64,000 nt of DNA from positions 2,495,501 through 2,559,500 of the forward strand of contig NZ_AP014946.1 of assembly GCF_002355335.1 (NCBI RefSeq). Direction: 5' to 3'. Both the position numbers and the translations under genes were made by a program. This DNA comes from Variibacter gotjawalensis. Its GTDB lineage: Bacteria; Pseudomonadota; Alphaproteobacteria; Rhizobiales; Xanthobacteraceae. The notes under the pieces were generated by a model, which searched no databases, was not told the origin of the DNA, and saw nothing but the letters and a program-made list of their open reading frames with translations. Below are positions 18,806 through 28,165 of this stretch, piece after piece; the stretch's first letter is position 1, and each line of letters starts with the position of its first letter.

Positions 18806-21800
18806 TGATGCCTTCGCCGGCCGCGATCTCGGTTGCGTCGCAACCCCTCAGCTTCTCCATCGTCCCATCTTTGCGTCGCGCCCAGTTCTCGCCGACTTGA
18901 CCGGGATTTGCGCCTTGCAGGCCAAACGGCGGCACGCGCCGATGACCGGTGAGCAGCGTGCATTCCATCGGCTCGAGGAAGCGGATCGTGCGGCGAATGC
19001 CGTCGCCCGCGTTCCATTCGCCGCGCCCGCCGGAGCCTTTGCGGATGTGGAAATCCTCCAGCAGCACCGGGTAACGGAACTCCAGTACCTCCGGATCTGT
19101 CAGCCGCGTATTGGTCATATGCGTGTGCACGGCGTCGGTGCCGTCGAAGCCCGGGCCTGCGGGCGAACCGGAGCAGATCGTCTCGTAATACTGATACTTC
19201 GCGTTGCCGAAGTTGAGATTATTCATCGTGCCTTGCGCGCAGGACAACGCCTGCAGAGCGCCGAATAGGCAGTTCGTCACCGCTTGCGAGACCTCGACGT
19301 TACCCGCGACGACAGCCGCGGGGAACTCCGGGGACAGCATCGAAGCCTTTGGCACCACGATATTGATCGGGCGAAGGCAGCCCGCATTCATCGGGATGTC
19401 GTCGTCGACCATCATGCGGAAGACATACAGCACGGCGGCACGCGTCACCGGCTCCGGCGCATTGAAGTTGTCGCCGCGTTGCTCGGACGTGCCGGTGAAA
19501 TCGACGGTAGCTTCGCGTTTCTTCGTGTCGACCGTGATCTTCACTTTGATGAAGCAGCCCTGATCCATCTCGTACGAGAATTCGGAATCGTGCAGACGGT
19601 CGATGACGCGACGAACGCTCTCGGCTGCGTTGTCCTGCACATGGCCCATATAGGCTCTGACGACATCGAGGCCGAACAGCTTCACCATCTTGGCGAGTTC
19701 GCGCATACCCGTCTCGTTGGCGGCAATCTGCGCTTTCAGATCGTTAACATTCTGCAGCGGATTGCGCGCCGGATACTTCGCGCCTTCGAGTAGCTCGTAG
19801 GTTTCCTTCTCGCGGAAGCGTCCGCGATCCACGAGCTTGAAATTGTCGATGTAGACACCTTCCTCTTCGATGGTCGTCGCGTTCGGCGACATCGAACCGG
19901 GCGAAATGCCGCCGACGTCGGCGTGGTGCCCGCGCGACGCGACCCAGAACAGGATCTCCTTCCGTGCATCGTCGAACACCGGCGTGCAGACCGTAATGTC
20001 GGGCAGATGCGTGCCGCCATTGTACGGCGCGTTGATCGCGAAGACATCGCCCGGCGCGATACGCCCTTCGTTCTCACGAATGACAGTCTCAACTGAACGA
20101 TCCATCGAGCCGAGATGCACCGGCATATGCGGCGCGTTCGCGACGAGCGTGCCGTCATGCGCGAAGACTGCGCAGGAGAAGTCGAGACGCTCTTTGATGT
20201 TCACCGAATAAGCGGTGTTCTGCAGCGCCACGCCCATCTGCTCGGCGATCGACATGAAGAGGTTGTTGAACACTTCGAGCATGACGGGATCGGCCGCAGT
20301 GCCGACGGCATGCTGCCGCGCCAGCGCGACCACGCGCTTGAGGACGAGATGATCCTTCGGCATGATCTCGGCCTGCCAGCCGTCTTCGATCACGACGGTC
20401 TGATGCGGCTCGATGATGATGGCGGGGCCGGGGACTTTGTGGCCGACGCCGAGTTGGTCGCGCTTGTAGACCTTCGCGTCGTGCGACTTGCCGAGGCTGA
20501 ACATCTTAGTCACGCGCGCGGGCTCTGGCAGCGACGCCTTCGTCGCTTCGTGCGTCGTCTCGGTGAACTTCGCGCCGCCGCCGACGGCTTCGACCGAAAC
20601 CGCCTCGATCACGAGTTCCTTCGCCTCGTCGATAAAACCGAAGCGCGACTTGTGCGCTATCTGAAACGCGTTCTTCATCGCGTCGAGCGCGGCCAAACCC
20701 TTTGTCGCGTCGCCCTTGAGCTCAAAGGCCGGAACTTCGAGTGCCGTGTCCGTGCCGGCGTAGCGAATGTGAGCGCGAACGAACGTCGTGATGTCGGCGC
20801 TCGGCACGCCTTGACCGATCACCTCGTCGTAGGCTTCGGCACCAAGCGATGCACCGAGCTTTTCCAACTCTGCCTTTGCTGCGTCACCATAAGTCGCTTC
20901 GATGGCTTGCTGGCGCGTCGCGCGGATGTCGGCGAGGCCCATGCCATAAGCCGAAAGCAGCGACGAGAAAGGATGGAGCAGAACGGTCGTCATGCCGAGC
21001 GCGTCCGCGACGAGGCACGCGTGCTGGCCGCCGGCGCCGCCGAAGCATTGCAGCGCATAGCGCGTGACGTCGTAGCCGCGCTGAACCGAGATCTTCTTGA
21101 TGGCGTTCGCCATGTTCTCGACCGCGATGCGGATGAAGCCGTCGGCGACTTCCTCGGCGGACTTTCCGTCGCCGACTTCTTTCGCCAGCGCCTCGAACGC
21201 CGATCGTACGGCTTTGGCGTCGAGCGGCTCGTCTTGCTTCGGTCCAAAAATCTTCGGGAAGAAATCCGGGATCAGCTTGCCGAGCATGACATTCGCATCG
21301 GTGACGGCGAGCGGGCCGCCGCGGCGATAGCATTTGGGTCCCGGATTGGCACCGGCCGAGTCCGGCCCGACGCGGAAGCGCGAACCGTCGAAATGAAGAA
21401 TCGAGCCGCCCCCAGCCGCGACTGTGTGGATCAGCATCATCGGCGCGCGCATGCGCACGCCCGCAACTTCGGTCTCGAAAGCGCGTTCGTATTCGCCGTC
21501 GTAGTGGGAGACGTCGGTAGACGTGCCACCCATGTCGAAGCCGATCAGCTGCTTGAAGCCGGCTTCGCGCCCGGTTTCCGCCATCGAGACGACGCCGCCG
21601 GCCGGGCCCGAGAGGATTGCGTCTTTGCCTTGGAACAGTTCGGCAGCCGTCAATCCGCCCGACGACATCATGAACAGCAAGCGCGCCTTTTCGTCATCGC
21701 TTTGGTGATCGCTGCCCAGCGCGTCGGTCACCTGCGCGACGTACCGGCGCAATATTGGAGAGAGATAGGCATCGACCACAGTGGTGTCGCCACGCCCGAC

Positions 21801-22412
21801 GAGCTTGATGAGCGGCGAGACTTCGTGGCTGACCGAAACCTGCGGGAAGCCCATGTCGCGCGCGAGCTTCGCGGCCTTCGCTTCATGTTCGGGATAGCGA
21901 TAGGCATGCATGAAGACGATCGCGACCGATTTGATTCCGTCGGCTTGCGCTTGCTTCAGCGCGGCTTCGACCGTCGCCATGTCGATCGCTTGCTCAACGG
22001 TGCCGTCCGCGCGAACACGCTCGTCGATTTCGGCGACGCGCTCATAAAGCATCTCGGGCTTGATGATCTGCTTGGCGAAAATCTTCGGCCGCGCCTGGTA
22101 GCCGATGCGCAGACCGTCCGCGAAGCCTTTGGTGATCAGAAGCAGCGTGCGGTCCCCCTTGCGCTCGAGCAGCGCATTGGTCGCGACGGTCGTGCCCATC
22201 TTCACAGCGCCGACACTGCCGGCCGGGATGGCCTCGCTGCCTTTCACGCCGATCAAATCGCGAATGCCCTGAACCGCGGCGTCCTTATAAGCTTCGGGAT
22301 TCTCCGAGAGCAGCTTATGCGTCGTCAGCGTGCCGTCCGGCTTTCGCGCGACGATGTCCGTGAATGTGCCGCCACGGTCAATCCAAAAATCCCACTTCGC
22401 TGCGTGAGCCAT
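18750..22412 (-). CDS. 5-oxoprolinase / hydantoinase, fused A and B subunits
   Basis: 1220 residues. The HyuA-like part (about 1-690) starts [21 protein letters not shown] and contains [16 protein letters not shown] and [20 protein letters not shown]. The HyuB-like part (about 700-1220) contains [28 protein letters not shown] and [34 protein letters not shown]. The fused form is the arrangement of eukaryotic-type ATP-dependent 5-oxoprolinase, which opens 5-oxoproline to glutamate. Hydantoinases share the fold, so substrate is inferred. Context with a TRAP importer and a D-glutamate-cyclase-like protein favours 5-oxoproline. The first ATG at 22412 is used; a TTG two codons upstream is possible. 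Last gene of a minus-strand operon. Confidence 0.9.
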   Translation of the reverse strand: MAHAAKWDFWIDRGGTFTDIVARKPDGTLTTHKLLSENPEAYKDAAVQGIRDLIGVKGSEAIPAGSVGAVKMGTTVATNALLERKGDRTLLLITKGFADGLRIGYQARPKIFAKQIIKPEMLYERVAEIDERVRADGTVEQAIDMATVEAALKQAQADGIKSVAIVFMHAYRYPEHEAKAAKLARDMGFPQVSVSHEVSPLIKLVGRGDTTVVDAYLSPILRRYVAQVTDALGSDHQSDDEKARLLFMMSSGGLTAAELFQGKDAILSGPAGGVVSMAETGREAGFKQLIGFDMGGTSTDVSHYDGEYERAFETEVAGVRMRAPMMLIHTVAAGGGSILHFDGSRFRVGPDSAGANPGPKCYRRGGPLAVTDANVMLGKLIPDFFPKIFGPKQDEPLDAKAVRSAFEALAKEVGDGKSAEEVADGFIRIAVENMANAIKKISVQRGYDVTRYALQCFGGAGGQHACLVADALGMTTVLLHPFSSLLSAYGMGLADIRATRQQAIEATYGDAAKAELEKLGASLGAEAYDEVIGQGVPSADITTFVRAHIRYAGTDTALEVPAFELKGDATKGLAALDAMKNAFQIAHKSRFGFIDEAKELVIEAVSVEAVGGGAKFTETTHEATKASLPEPARVTKMFSLGKSHDAKVYKRDQLGVGHKVPGPAIIIEPHQTVVIEDGWQAEIMPKDHLVLKRVVALARQHAVGTAADPVMLEVFNNLFMSIAEQMGVALQNTAYSVNIKERLDFSCAVFAHDGTLVANAPHMPVHLGSMDRSVETVIRENEGRIAPGDVFAINAPYNGGTHLPDITVCTPVFDDARKEILFWVASRGHHADVGGISPGSMSPNATTIEEEGVYIDNFKLVDRGRFREKETYELLEGAKYPARNPLQNVNDLKAQIAANETGMRELAKMVKLFGLDVVRAYMGHVQDNAAESVRRVIDRLHDSEFSYEMDQGCFIKVKITVDTKKREATVDFTGTSEQRGDNFNAPEPVTRAAVLYVFRMMVDDDIPMNAGCLRPINIVVPKASMLSPEFPAAVVAGNVEVSQAVTNCLFGALQALSCAQGTMNNLNFGNAKYQYYETICSGSPAGPGFDGTDAVHTHMTNTRLTDPEVLEFRYPVLLEDFHIRKGSGGRGEWNAGDGIRRTIRFLEPMECTLLTGHRRVPPFGLQGANPGQVGENWARRKDGTMEKLRGCDATEIAAGEGIIIQTPTAGGFGDPKKRSR

Positions 22413-22445
22413 TGCCAAATCCGATGAGAGTGAATGTGAGGGGAG

Positions 22446-23819
22446 TTATCGTCCGAGGACGGAGGGGAGCCACAACGCCAGTCCCGGCATCACGAGCAGC
22501 AGCAGGACCGCGAAGATGTAGACGAGGAAGAACGGCATCACGCCGGCGAACACGTCCGTGATCGGACGGCCGTCGGTGCGCATGCCTTGCAGCACGTACA
22601 GCACCGTGCCGTCCGGTGGCGATATCATCGCGATCTCGACCAACATCGTGACGATGACGCCGAACCAAATCGGATCGTAGCCGAGTGCTTTGACGACCGG
22701 GAACACGACGGGAAGCGTCGTGATCACCATCGAGAAACCTTCCATGAAGGTGCCGAGCGCGATGTAGAGCCCGATGATAAGCAGCATGATCGCCCACGGC
22801 GGCAGCGGCAGCGAGCTGACGGTCTTCGCCATCATCTGCGGCACGCCGAGGCTCGTGATAATGAAGTTGAGCAGATAAGCGCCGAACAGGATGAGGCCTA
22901 TCATCGCGGTTACGCGCGCGGATGACTCCGCGGATTCATGCAGCATCTTCCACGAGAGCTTGCCGTCGAGGGCCGCGAAGAACATCGCCCCGAGGACGCC
23001 GAGCGCTGCTGCTTCGGTCGGCGTCGCGAAGCCGCCGTAGATCGTGCCGAGCACGAGCAACATCAGGATCAGTGTCGGTAGCAAGCCGGAAAGCGCGCGG
23101 AATTTCTCCGCCAGCGGCACGCGCGGCCCGGCCATCACGGCGCGCTGCGACCAGCCGTGCCAGACGATAACCGCCGTGAACAGAAGCACGACGAGCAAGC
23201 TCGGCCCGGCCGCGGCGAGATAGAGCGCGCCGACTGAAGTTTCGGTGATCAGCGCATAGATGATAAAGGTGATGCCGGGTGGAATGAGATTGCCGAGTGC
23301 GCCGCCGGCCGCGAGCGAGCCGAGCACGTAGCGTGGCGAGTAAGCCGTGCCTTTGAAGAAGGGCAGGGCGACGGAGCCCATCGTCGCGGCAGTGGCGACA
23401 GACGAGCCCGAGATTGCCGAGAACAGCGCTGACGACATGATATTGGTGTGAAGCAGGCCGCCGGGCAGCCGCTCGAGCCACACATTCATCGCTTTGTAGA
23501 GACGCTCGGAGAGCCCGGCGCGCAGCAGGATTTCGCCCATCAGCAAGAACAGCGGCACGGCGACGAGCACGTAGCTCGAGCTAGGTCCCCACACCATTTG
23601 GCCGATGAAGGTCCAGAACGGGCGTTCCGAGAACGCATAGCCGATCAGAATGCCGAGGATGCCGAGCGCTGCGCCGATGTAAACACCGGAACCGAAAAGA
23701 AACGTGAGCAGGCCGACGAGCGTCAACGTCTCGGCGAGCGGGACTTGAACATTAGCGCCGGTCAGCCACAGGCCGACGAATAACAGCAGAAGAATGAGGA
23801 GGAAGACCGCGGCAATCAT
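22446..23819 (-). CDS. TRAP transporter large permease (DctM)
   Basis: 457 residues, about 12-13 membrane segments, typical DctM: GVYIGAALGILGILIGYAF, PLFLLMGEILLRAGLSERLYKAMNVWLERLPGGLLHTNIMSSALFSAISGSSVATAATMGSVALP and LIPPGITFIIYALITETSVG. It forms the sodium-driven channel with the DctQ subunit. Start overlaps the dctQ stop by four bases, and the downstream oxoprolinase gene begins about 33 bp later, so both belong to one operon. It has an extra N-terminal hydrophobic stretch compared with short DctM proteins. Confidence 0.93.
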   Translation of the reverse strand: MIAAVFLLILLLLFVGLWLTGANVQVPLAETLTLVGLLTFLFGSGVYIGAALGILGILIGYAFSERPFWTFIGQMVWGPSSSYVLVAVPLFLLMGEILLRAGLSERLYKAMNVWLERLPGGLLHTNIMSSALFSAISGSSVATAATMGSVALPFFKGTAYSPRYVLGSLAAGGALGNLIPPGITFIIYALITETSVGALYLAAAGPSLLVVLLFTAVIVWHGWSQRAVMAGPRVPLAEKFRALSGLLPTLILMLLVLGTIYGGFATPTEAAALGVLGAMFFAALDGKLSWKMLHESAESSARVTAMIGLILFGAYLLNFIITSLGVPQMMAKTVSSLPLPPWAIMLLIIGLYIALGTFMEGFSMVITTLPVVFPVVKALGYDPIWFGVIVTMLVEIAMISPPDGTVLYVLQGMRTDGRPITDVFAGVMPFFLVYIFAVLLLLVMPGLALWLPSVLGR

Positions 23820-24385
23820 GGCGTGCTCTTCACCGCGTCGAGGGCTTCCTGCGCTTCTTCTTCGTAAGTGCGCGGACGGAAGAGTTTATCGATGGCTTCG
23901 AAATCACCACGCAGGAGCAGCGGGATCGCTTCGACGAACAAGAGAACGATGAGCAGCAGGAACATCAGGATGCCGAACGTCCACAGTCCCTGCGGGATGA
24001 CGAGCGGCGTGCGCAGCAGCGAAATGTCTGTCGAGCCGAAGTCCCAAGATTCTTGCGTCAGAGCGATGGCGCCGTAGCTGAGAAATCCAACGAACGTGCC
24101 AAGCGTCGCCAGCGCAACGAGATGCAGCACGGCGCGCGCCTTCAGCGGCATGCGGTTGAGAATGACGTCGATCCGCACATGGCCACGGGTGATGAAAGTT
24201 TGCGCCAACCCCCACGAAATACCGAACGCGAGCGCATAACCGGAGAGTTCCGTCGTCGACTGCAGGCTGATGCCGAACGTGTTGCGCAGCAGCACTTCGA
24301 CGCCGATCAGAACCGCGCAGGCGATGAAGCCCCATCCCGCGATGGCGCACATCAGATACGAAATGCGTTCGATGAGTTTTTGCAT
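23816..24385 (-). CDS. TRAP transporter small permease (DctQ)
   Basis: 189 residues with four membrane helices. DctQ features are GWGFIACAVLIGVEVLLRNTFGISLQSTTELSGYALAFGISWGLAQTF and HVRIDVI. It partners the DctM protein encoded directly downstream (four-base overlap) and the periplasmic binding protein encoded upstream. A hairpin separates it from that upstream gene. Confidence 0.92.
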   Translation of the reverse strand: MQKLIERISYLMCAIAGWGFIACAVLIGVEVLLRNTFGISLQSTTELSGYALAFGISWGLAQTFITRGHVRIDVILNRMPLKARAVLHLVALATLGTFVGFLSYGAIALTQESWDFGSTDISLLRTPLVIPQGLWTFGILMFLLLIVLLFVEAIPLLLRGDFEAIDKLFRPRTYEEEAQEALDAVKSTP

Positions 24386-24431
24386 GGCGTGCGTTTGGGT
24401 TGCCTCGTTGACTTGGGCGACGCGCCTAAAT

Positions 24432-24462
24432 TTTCCCTCTCCCGCGAGACGGGAGAGGGAAA
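24432..24462 (-). terminator. Intra-operon hairpin between dctP and dctQ
   Basis: A 13-bp perfect stem TTTCCCTCTCCCG/CGGGAGAGGGAAA with a 5-nt loop, read in the minus direction just after the dctP stop. Such hairpins often stabilise or partly terminate the message so that binding protein outnumbers permease. It could act as an attenuator. Confidence 0.6.
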
Positions 24463-24475
24463 GACAACTGACGAT

Positions 24476-25540
24476 TTAGCTTCCGAACTTCACGCCGGTA
24501 ATCGGCGCAACGATCTTGTTATACTGCTCGCCGCACGCGGCGCCGCAGCGCTTGACGAAGGCCGGCAGCACGACTTCGCCGAGCTGCTTGCGCAGCACTT
24601 CGGCATCTTCCGCCGTCGGACGCGTCACCGACATCGGGTCTTTGTCGACGACCTTGCCGATCTTGCAGCCGTCTGCCTTGCCGGTGTTGCAGGCGATACC
24701 GTCTTCGGTCGCGGCCTTGCCGAGATCCCACTGCGCGTTTTCGAGAGCCTTGAACTCGGCCTCGAGGAACGAGCGCACCTGCGGGTCGAGCTTGTTCCAC
24801 CACGAGAGGTTCACGAAGTAGGCGGCGGTCGCCCAGCCCATCGGCAGCGCGTACATCGACTTCGTCACTTCGTACCAGCGTGCGCCGTTGCCTGACGCCG
24901 TACCGGTAATCGCGCAATCGACGACGCCGCGTTCGAGCGCACCGTAGACTTCCGGGAAGCCGATGCCGGTCGGCTGTGCGCCGATCGACTGGACCAAATC
25001 GTTGAGCGAGCCACCATGCGTGCGGATCTTGCGGCCTTTGAGGTCGGAGAGCTTGGTCACCGGCGTGCGGCAGAACGGCACCTGGGCCGGGAACGGATAG
25101 ATCGCGATGATCTTCGTGTTGAAGCGCTCGAGCGCCTTGTTGGCGTCCGGCACGACAGCGTCGGCAACTTTGCGTGCTTGCTCGATCGTCGGATTGAGAC
25201 CGGCGAGATCGACGATGTCGAGGAACGGCACGTCGCCAGAAACGGTCGCGAGCGGAGCCGCGCCAATGTCGACGTTGCCGGAACGGACAAGGCGGATGAT
25301 TTCCGGGCCGTTGAGATTACGCTCCGGCCAGCTCGCAAGATCGACCTCGATGCGTCCGCCGGATTTCTTCGGCAGCTCTTCGCGCAGGCGCGGAATGTCG
25401 ACCGTCGAGAACTGCGGTAGAGCAGGGCCCGGCTGCGTGACGGCCGTGATCTTGAGCTTAGGCCCGGCCGGCAGAGTTTGCGCCGACGCGATTGCCGTCG
25501 TCGCAATCAGCGCGACGAGAGTTGCTGCGATTGTCTTCAT
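24476..25540 (-). CDS. TRAP transporter periplasmic binding protein (DctP)
   Basis: 354 residues with a signal peptide (MKTIAATLVALIATTAIASAQ). It has the DctP core: SGGRIEVDLASWPERNLNGPEIIRLVRSGNVDIG, LKGRKIRTHGGSLNDLVQSIGAQPTGIGFPEVYGALERGVVDCAITG and the ALPMGWATAAYFVNLSWWNKL region. The Arg of KGRKIRTHG is in the place that usually binds a carboxylate, fitting an acidic ligand. Ribosome binding site AGAGGGGAAG. Lies 23 bp after the DUF1445 gene. Ligand inferred as 5-oxoproline or a related acid from neighbours. Confidence 0.92.
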   Translation of the reverse strand: MKTIAATLVALIATTAIASAQTLPAGPKLKITAVTQPGPALPQFSTVDIPRLREELPKKSGGRIEVDLASWPERNLNGPEIIRLVRSGNVDIGAAPLATVSGDVPFLDIVDLAGLNPTIEQARKVADAVVPDANKALERFNTKIIAIYPFPAQVPFCRTPVTKLSDLKGRKIRTHGGSLNDLVQSIGAQPTGIGFPEVYGALERGVVDCAITGTASGNGARWYEVTKSMYALPMGWATAAYFVNLSWWNKLDPQVRSFLEAEFKALENAQWDLGKAATEDGIACNTGKADGCKIGKVVDKDPMSVTRPTAEDAEVLRKQLGEVVLPAFVKRCGAACGEQYNKIVAPITGVKFGS

Positions 25541-25563
25541 GACTTCCCCTCTTTTTTGTTTCT

Positions 25564-26376
25564 TCAGAGCACCGCGAGGTGCGCATTCTTCAAGTCGGTC
25601 ACCACCATCGCGCCGGGCGCGTGGGTGATCGCAAAAGGCACCTTCGCGGCCGCGATCACGGCTTGCGGAGTAACGCCGCAGGCCCAGAACACCGGCAGCT
25701 CGCCCTTCTTCATATCCGCGGCATCGCCGTAATCCGGCACGCTGACGTCTTTGATTCCGATCTCTTCCGGCAGCCCGATGTGAATCGGCGCGCCATGCAC
25801 GGACGGAAAGCGCGATGTCACCTGCACGGCACGAATCGCGTTGCCGGGCGTCATCGGTCGCATCGACACGACGGTGGGGCCGTGAAACGGCCCAGCCGGA
25901 ACGCAGTCGATCGACGTGCGATACATCGGCACGTTCACGCCGCGCGTGATGTGCTGCATCGGGATGCCTTGCTCCATCAGCGCTTCTTCGAACGTGAAGG
26001 AGCAGCCGATCACGAAGGCGACGAGATCATCGCGCCAATATTTCTCGACCGATGCCGGCTCGTCGATCATCTCGCCATCTTTCCAGACGCGATAGCGCGG
26101 CAAATCTGTGCGAATGTCGAAGTCGGCGCCAAGCTCGGGAATGCGCCAATCGCCCGGCGCAGACGTTCCGATCACGGGGCAGGGCTTCGGGTTGCGGCGG
26201 CAGAATTCGGCGAAGTCAGACGCCTGCTCGCGCGGTAGAATGGCCAGATTGCCTTGCACATAACCCGGCGCGAGGCCTGCGGTCCAACCGTTGAGACGAC
26301 CCGAGCGCGCGGCCAGACGAACGTCACGGCCGGTCGATAGATCCGCATTGGCGAGCTTCGGATCGCGCATATTCAT
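25564..26376 (-). CDS. DUF1445 protein, D-glutamate cyclase-like putative hydro-lyase
   Basis: 270 residues, usual for the family. Motifs are [103 protein letters not shown] and [13 protein letters not shown]. The mammalian DGLUCY protein carries this domain and interconverts D-glutamate and 5-oxo-D-proline. Here the gene is the first of an operon with a TRAP importer and a 5-oxoprolinase, which fits a linked role in 5-oxoproline metabolism; that link is inference. Strong ribosome binding site AAGGAGG. A LysR-type box lies about 80 bp upstream. Confidence 0.87.
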   Translation of the reverse strand: MNMRDPKLANADLSTGRDVRLAARSGRLNGWTAGLAPGYVQGNLAILPREQASDFAEFCRRNPKPCPVIGTSAPGDWRIPELGADFDIRTDLPRYRVWKDGEMIDEPASVEKYWRDDLVAFVIGCSFTFEEALMEQGIPMQHITRGVNVPMYRTSIDCVPAGPFHGPTVVSMRPMTPGNAIRAVQVTSRFPSVHGAPIHIGLPEEIGIKDVSVPDYGDAADMKKGELPVFWACGVTPQAVIAAAKVPFAITHAPGAMVVTDLKNAHLAVL

Positions 26377-26453
26377 CGGTCGCCTCCTTTTTGGTTGCCG
26401 CTATGCAAGCACCAACCGGGCCAACCGCGCAAATCGGGATTGCGAATACCGAA

Positions 26454-26472
26454 CGATAAGGCTGGCTTATCA
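26454..26472. promoter_or_regulatory. LysR-type box upstream of DUF1445-TRAP-oxoprolinase operon
   Basis: CGATAAG-GCTGG-CTTATC is an inverted repeat with a T-N11-A core. It matches in spacing and arm sequence the box at 27434-27452. It overlaps the stop codon of the LysR gene and precedes the DUF1445 start. Confidence 0.6.
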
Positions 26473-27369
26473 GTTGCCCACGTTTTCGGCCTCGCGGGCA
26501 ACTTCGCAGGCAAGCTGCGCTAACGGCTGCGCGAGCGAGCCTTCTGGTGAGACCGGAAGCACTGCCATGAAGGTGAGATCGGGCATCTCGACCTCGGTAT
26601 TGATGACGCGCAACGTTCCTTCTTCGAGCTCGCGGCGCACGACGAGCGGCGGGATGACGCTGATACCAATGCGGTCGAGTGTCATGCGCACGATCGACGA
26701 GAGAGACGCATTGCCGAAGATGCGCGGCGTCGGGTGATCCGGTGCGCGCAACATCTCGCGCAACATAATATAAGGGCGCGCCGTCTTCGGGTACGTGATC
26801 AGCGGGAAGCGCAGCAACGCCGAGAGCGAGATCGGGCCGTCGGGCAAATCGAGCTTCGGGCTCGCGATGAATGCGAGCGGATAGCGGCAGAGATCATAGT
26901 TGTTCATGCGTGGATCGCTTACCGGCCCGAGCATGAAGGCAAGATCGATTTCGTGATCGATCAAGCGGCTGCGGAGGCTGGGTGAGACGTCGACCTCGAT
27001 ATCGATCGTGATCGCCGGATGCGCCGCATGGGCACGCTCGATAAACGCCGATAACCACGTATGGACGATGGTTTCCGAGACACCGAGCCGCAGCACGCCG
27101 CTCATCGCGCTCGGCGCTGCGATAGCGCGCAACATGTCGCCGCGCAGGTTCAACATGCGCTCCGCGTAGTCGAACAGTTCGCGACCTTTCGCGGTCAGCG
27201 TCACGGCCCTGGCTTCGCGGTCGAACAGCTGGACGCCAAGCTCGGCCTCGAGGCTTGCGACGCGCTGCGAAACTGCCGGCTGCGTCGTGTGCAGGCGTTC
27301 GGAGGCGCCGCGGAAAGAGCCGAGGCGGGCGACCCAGTAGAAGATCTCAAGGCTACGAAGCTGAGGCAT
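26470..27369 (-). CDS. LysR-family transcriptional regulator
   Basis: 299 residues. The N-terminal helix-turn-helix is canonical: LRSLEIFYWVARLGSFRGASERLHTTQPAVSQRVASLEAELGVQLFDREARAVTLT. The effector domain follows (GVLRLGVSETIVHTWL, DIEVDVSPSLRSRLIDHEIDLAFMLG, GISVIPPLVV). The ATG at 27369 (MPQLRSLEIF) is the family start; the open frame extends over 100 codons upstream but that part is non-coding in character. The gene stands between two TRAP operons, one downstream on its own strand and one divergent, and each has a matching LysR box, so it likely controls both. Confidence 0.93.
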   Translation of the reverse strand: MPQLRSLEIFYWVARLGSFRGASERLHTTQPAVSQRVASLEAELGVQLFDREARAVTLTAKGRELFDYAERMLNLRGDMLRAIAAPSAMSGVLRLGVSETIVHTWLSAFIERAHAAHPAITIDIEVDVSPSLRSRLIDHEIDLAFMLGPVSDPRMNNYDLCRYPLAFIASPKLDLPDGPISLSALLRFPLITYPKTARPYIMLREMLRAPDHPTPRIFGNASLSSIVRMTLDRIGISVIPPLVVRRELEEGTLRVINTEVEMPDLTFMAVLPVSPEGSLAQPLAQLACEVAREAENVGN

Positions 27370-27433
27370 CGATTTCGTCTGCGTGTTCTCAACAAGCCTT
27401 ACGAAGGTCCACCTCGCCTTACAAGCGGGCACG

Positions 27434-27452
27434 CGATAACGTCCGGTTATCG
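27434..27452. promoter_or_regulatory. LysR-type box in the LysR/dctQ divergent intergenic region
   Basis: CGATAAC-GTCCG-GTTATCG, perfect 7-bp arms, 5-bp spacer, containing T-N11-A. An overlapping palindrome CGTCCG-GTTAT-CGGACG spans 27440-27456. Placed between the LysR start and the divergent TRAP operon. Confidence 0.7.
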
Positions 27453-27590
27453 GACGCCATTCGCAACTTTGATTGGCCGGTTTTCGGCTTTCCTGCTTGC
27501 ATGGCGACGGTTCGGGGGAACAATCACATGGCTGACAGCTCGTAATCTGGCGCGGATGTTGCAGTGCCGCATTTGGTGCGCCCGTAATTC

Positions 27591-28163
27591 GTGTCCAACA
27601 AGAAAAGCGTTTTCGCCATGCTCCGTACGTTTCTCGACCGGCTGTATCTGCTGTCCGGTTATCTCGCCGGCCTTTTCGTCGTCGCAATTTTTGTTTTGAT
27701 GATGTTGCTTTCGGCTGGACGGCCTCTCGGCTTCAATATTCCGGCTGGCGATGAACTGATTGCTTGGTGCATGGCTGCGACTGCTTTCCTCGGTCTCGCG
27801 CACACATTCCGCAGCGGCGAGATGATCCGTGTCGGCCTTTTGATCGATCGGTTCAAGGGCCGGACGCGCTGGTGGTTCGACGTGCTGTCGCTCGTCATCG
27901 GCGTCGGCTTCGTCGGCTTCTTCACCTACTACGCCGTGATGATGACCTACGACTCGTATCGCTTCAACGATATGGCGCAGGGCGTACTCGCGATCCCGAT
28001 GTGGATCCCGCAGCTCGGTTACTCGGGTGGCCTCGTCATCCTCACCATCGCGTTCATCGACGAGTTCTTCTACGTGATCACCGGCAAGAGCACGCGCTTT
28101 GATAAGCCGCCACCGCAAACCGCCGAAGAGGCGATCGAGCGCGCTATGCAGAGCGCGGTGTAA
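27591..28163 (+). CDS. TRAP transporter small permease (DctQ), second system
   Basis: 190 residues with four membrane helices: YLLSGYLAGLFVVAIFVLMMLLSAGRP, AGDELIAWCMAATAFLGLAHTFRSGEMIRVGLLIDRF and WWFDVLSLVIGVGFVGFFTYYA. The R-x-G-E-M-I-R-V motif at the end of helix 2 is typical DctQ. Start is either GTG at 27591 or ATG at 27618; neither has a strong ribosome binding site. First gene of a dctQ-dctM-dctP operon, divergent from LysR. Confidence 0.9.
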   Translation: MSNKKSVFAMLRTFLDRLYLLSGYLAGLFVVAIFVLMMLLSAGRPLGFNIPAGDELIAWCMAATAFLGLAHTFRSGEMIRVGLLIDRFKGRTRWWFDVLSLVIGVGFVGFFTYYAVMMTYDSYRFNDMAQGVLAIPMWIPQLGYSGGLVILTIAFIDEFFYVITGKSTRFDKPPPQTAEEAIERAMQSAV

Positions 28164-28165
28164 CG

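Noticed and set aside
20115-22427. 770-codon plus-strand open frame
   Set aside because: Lies antisense to the fused oxoprolinase, whose motifs are all present; the plus product is Arg/His-rich with no recognisable domain.
27370-27687. 106-codon N-terminal extension of the LysR gene
   Set aside because: It would cover the divergent promoter region and the LysR box, and the protein family starts at MPQLRSLEIF.
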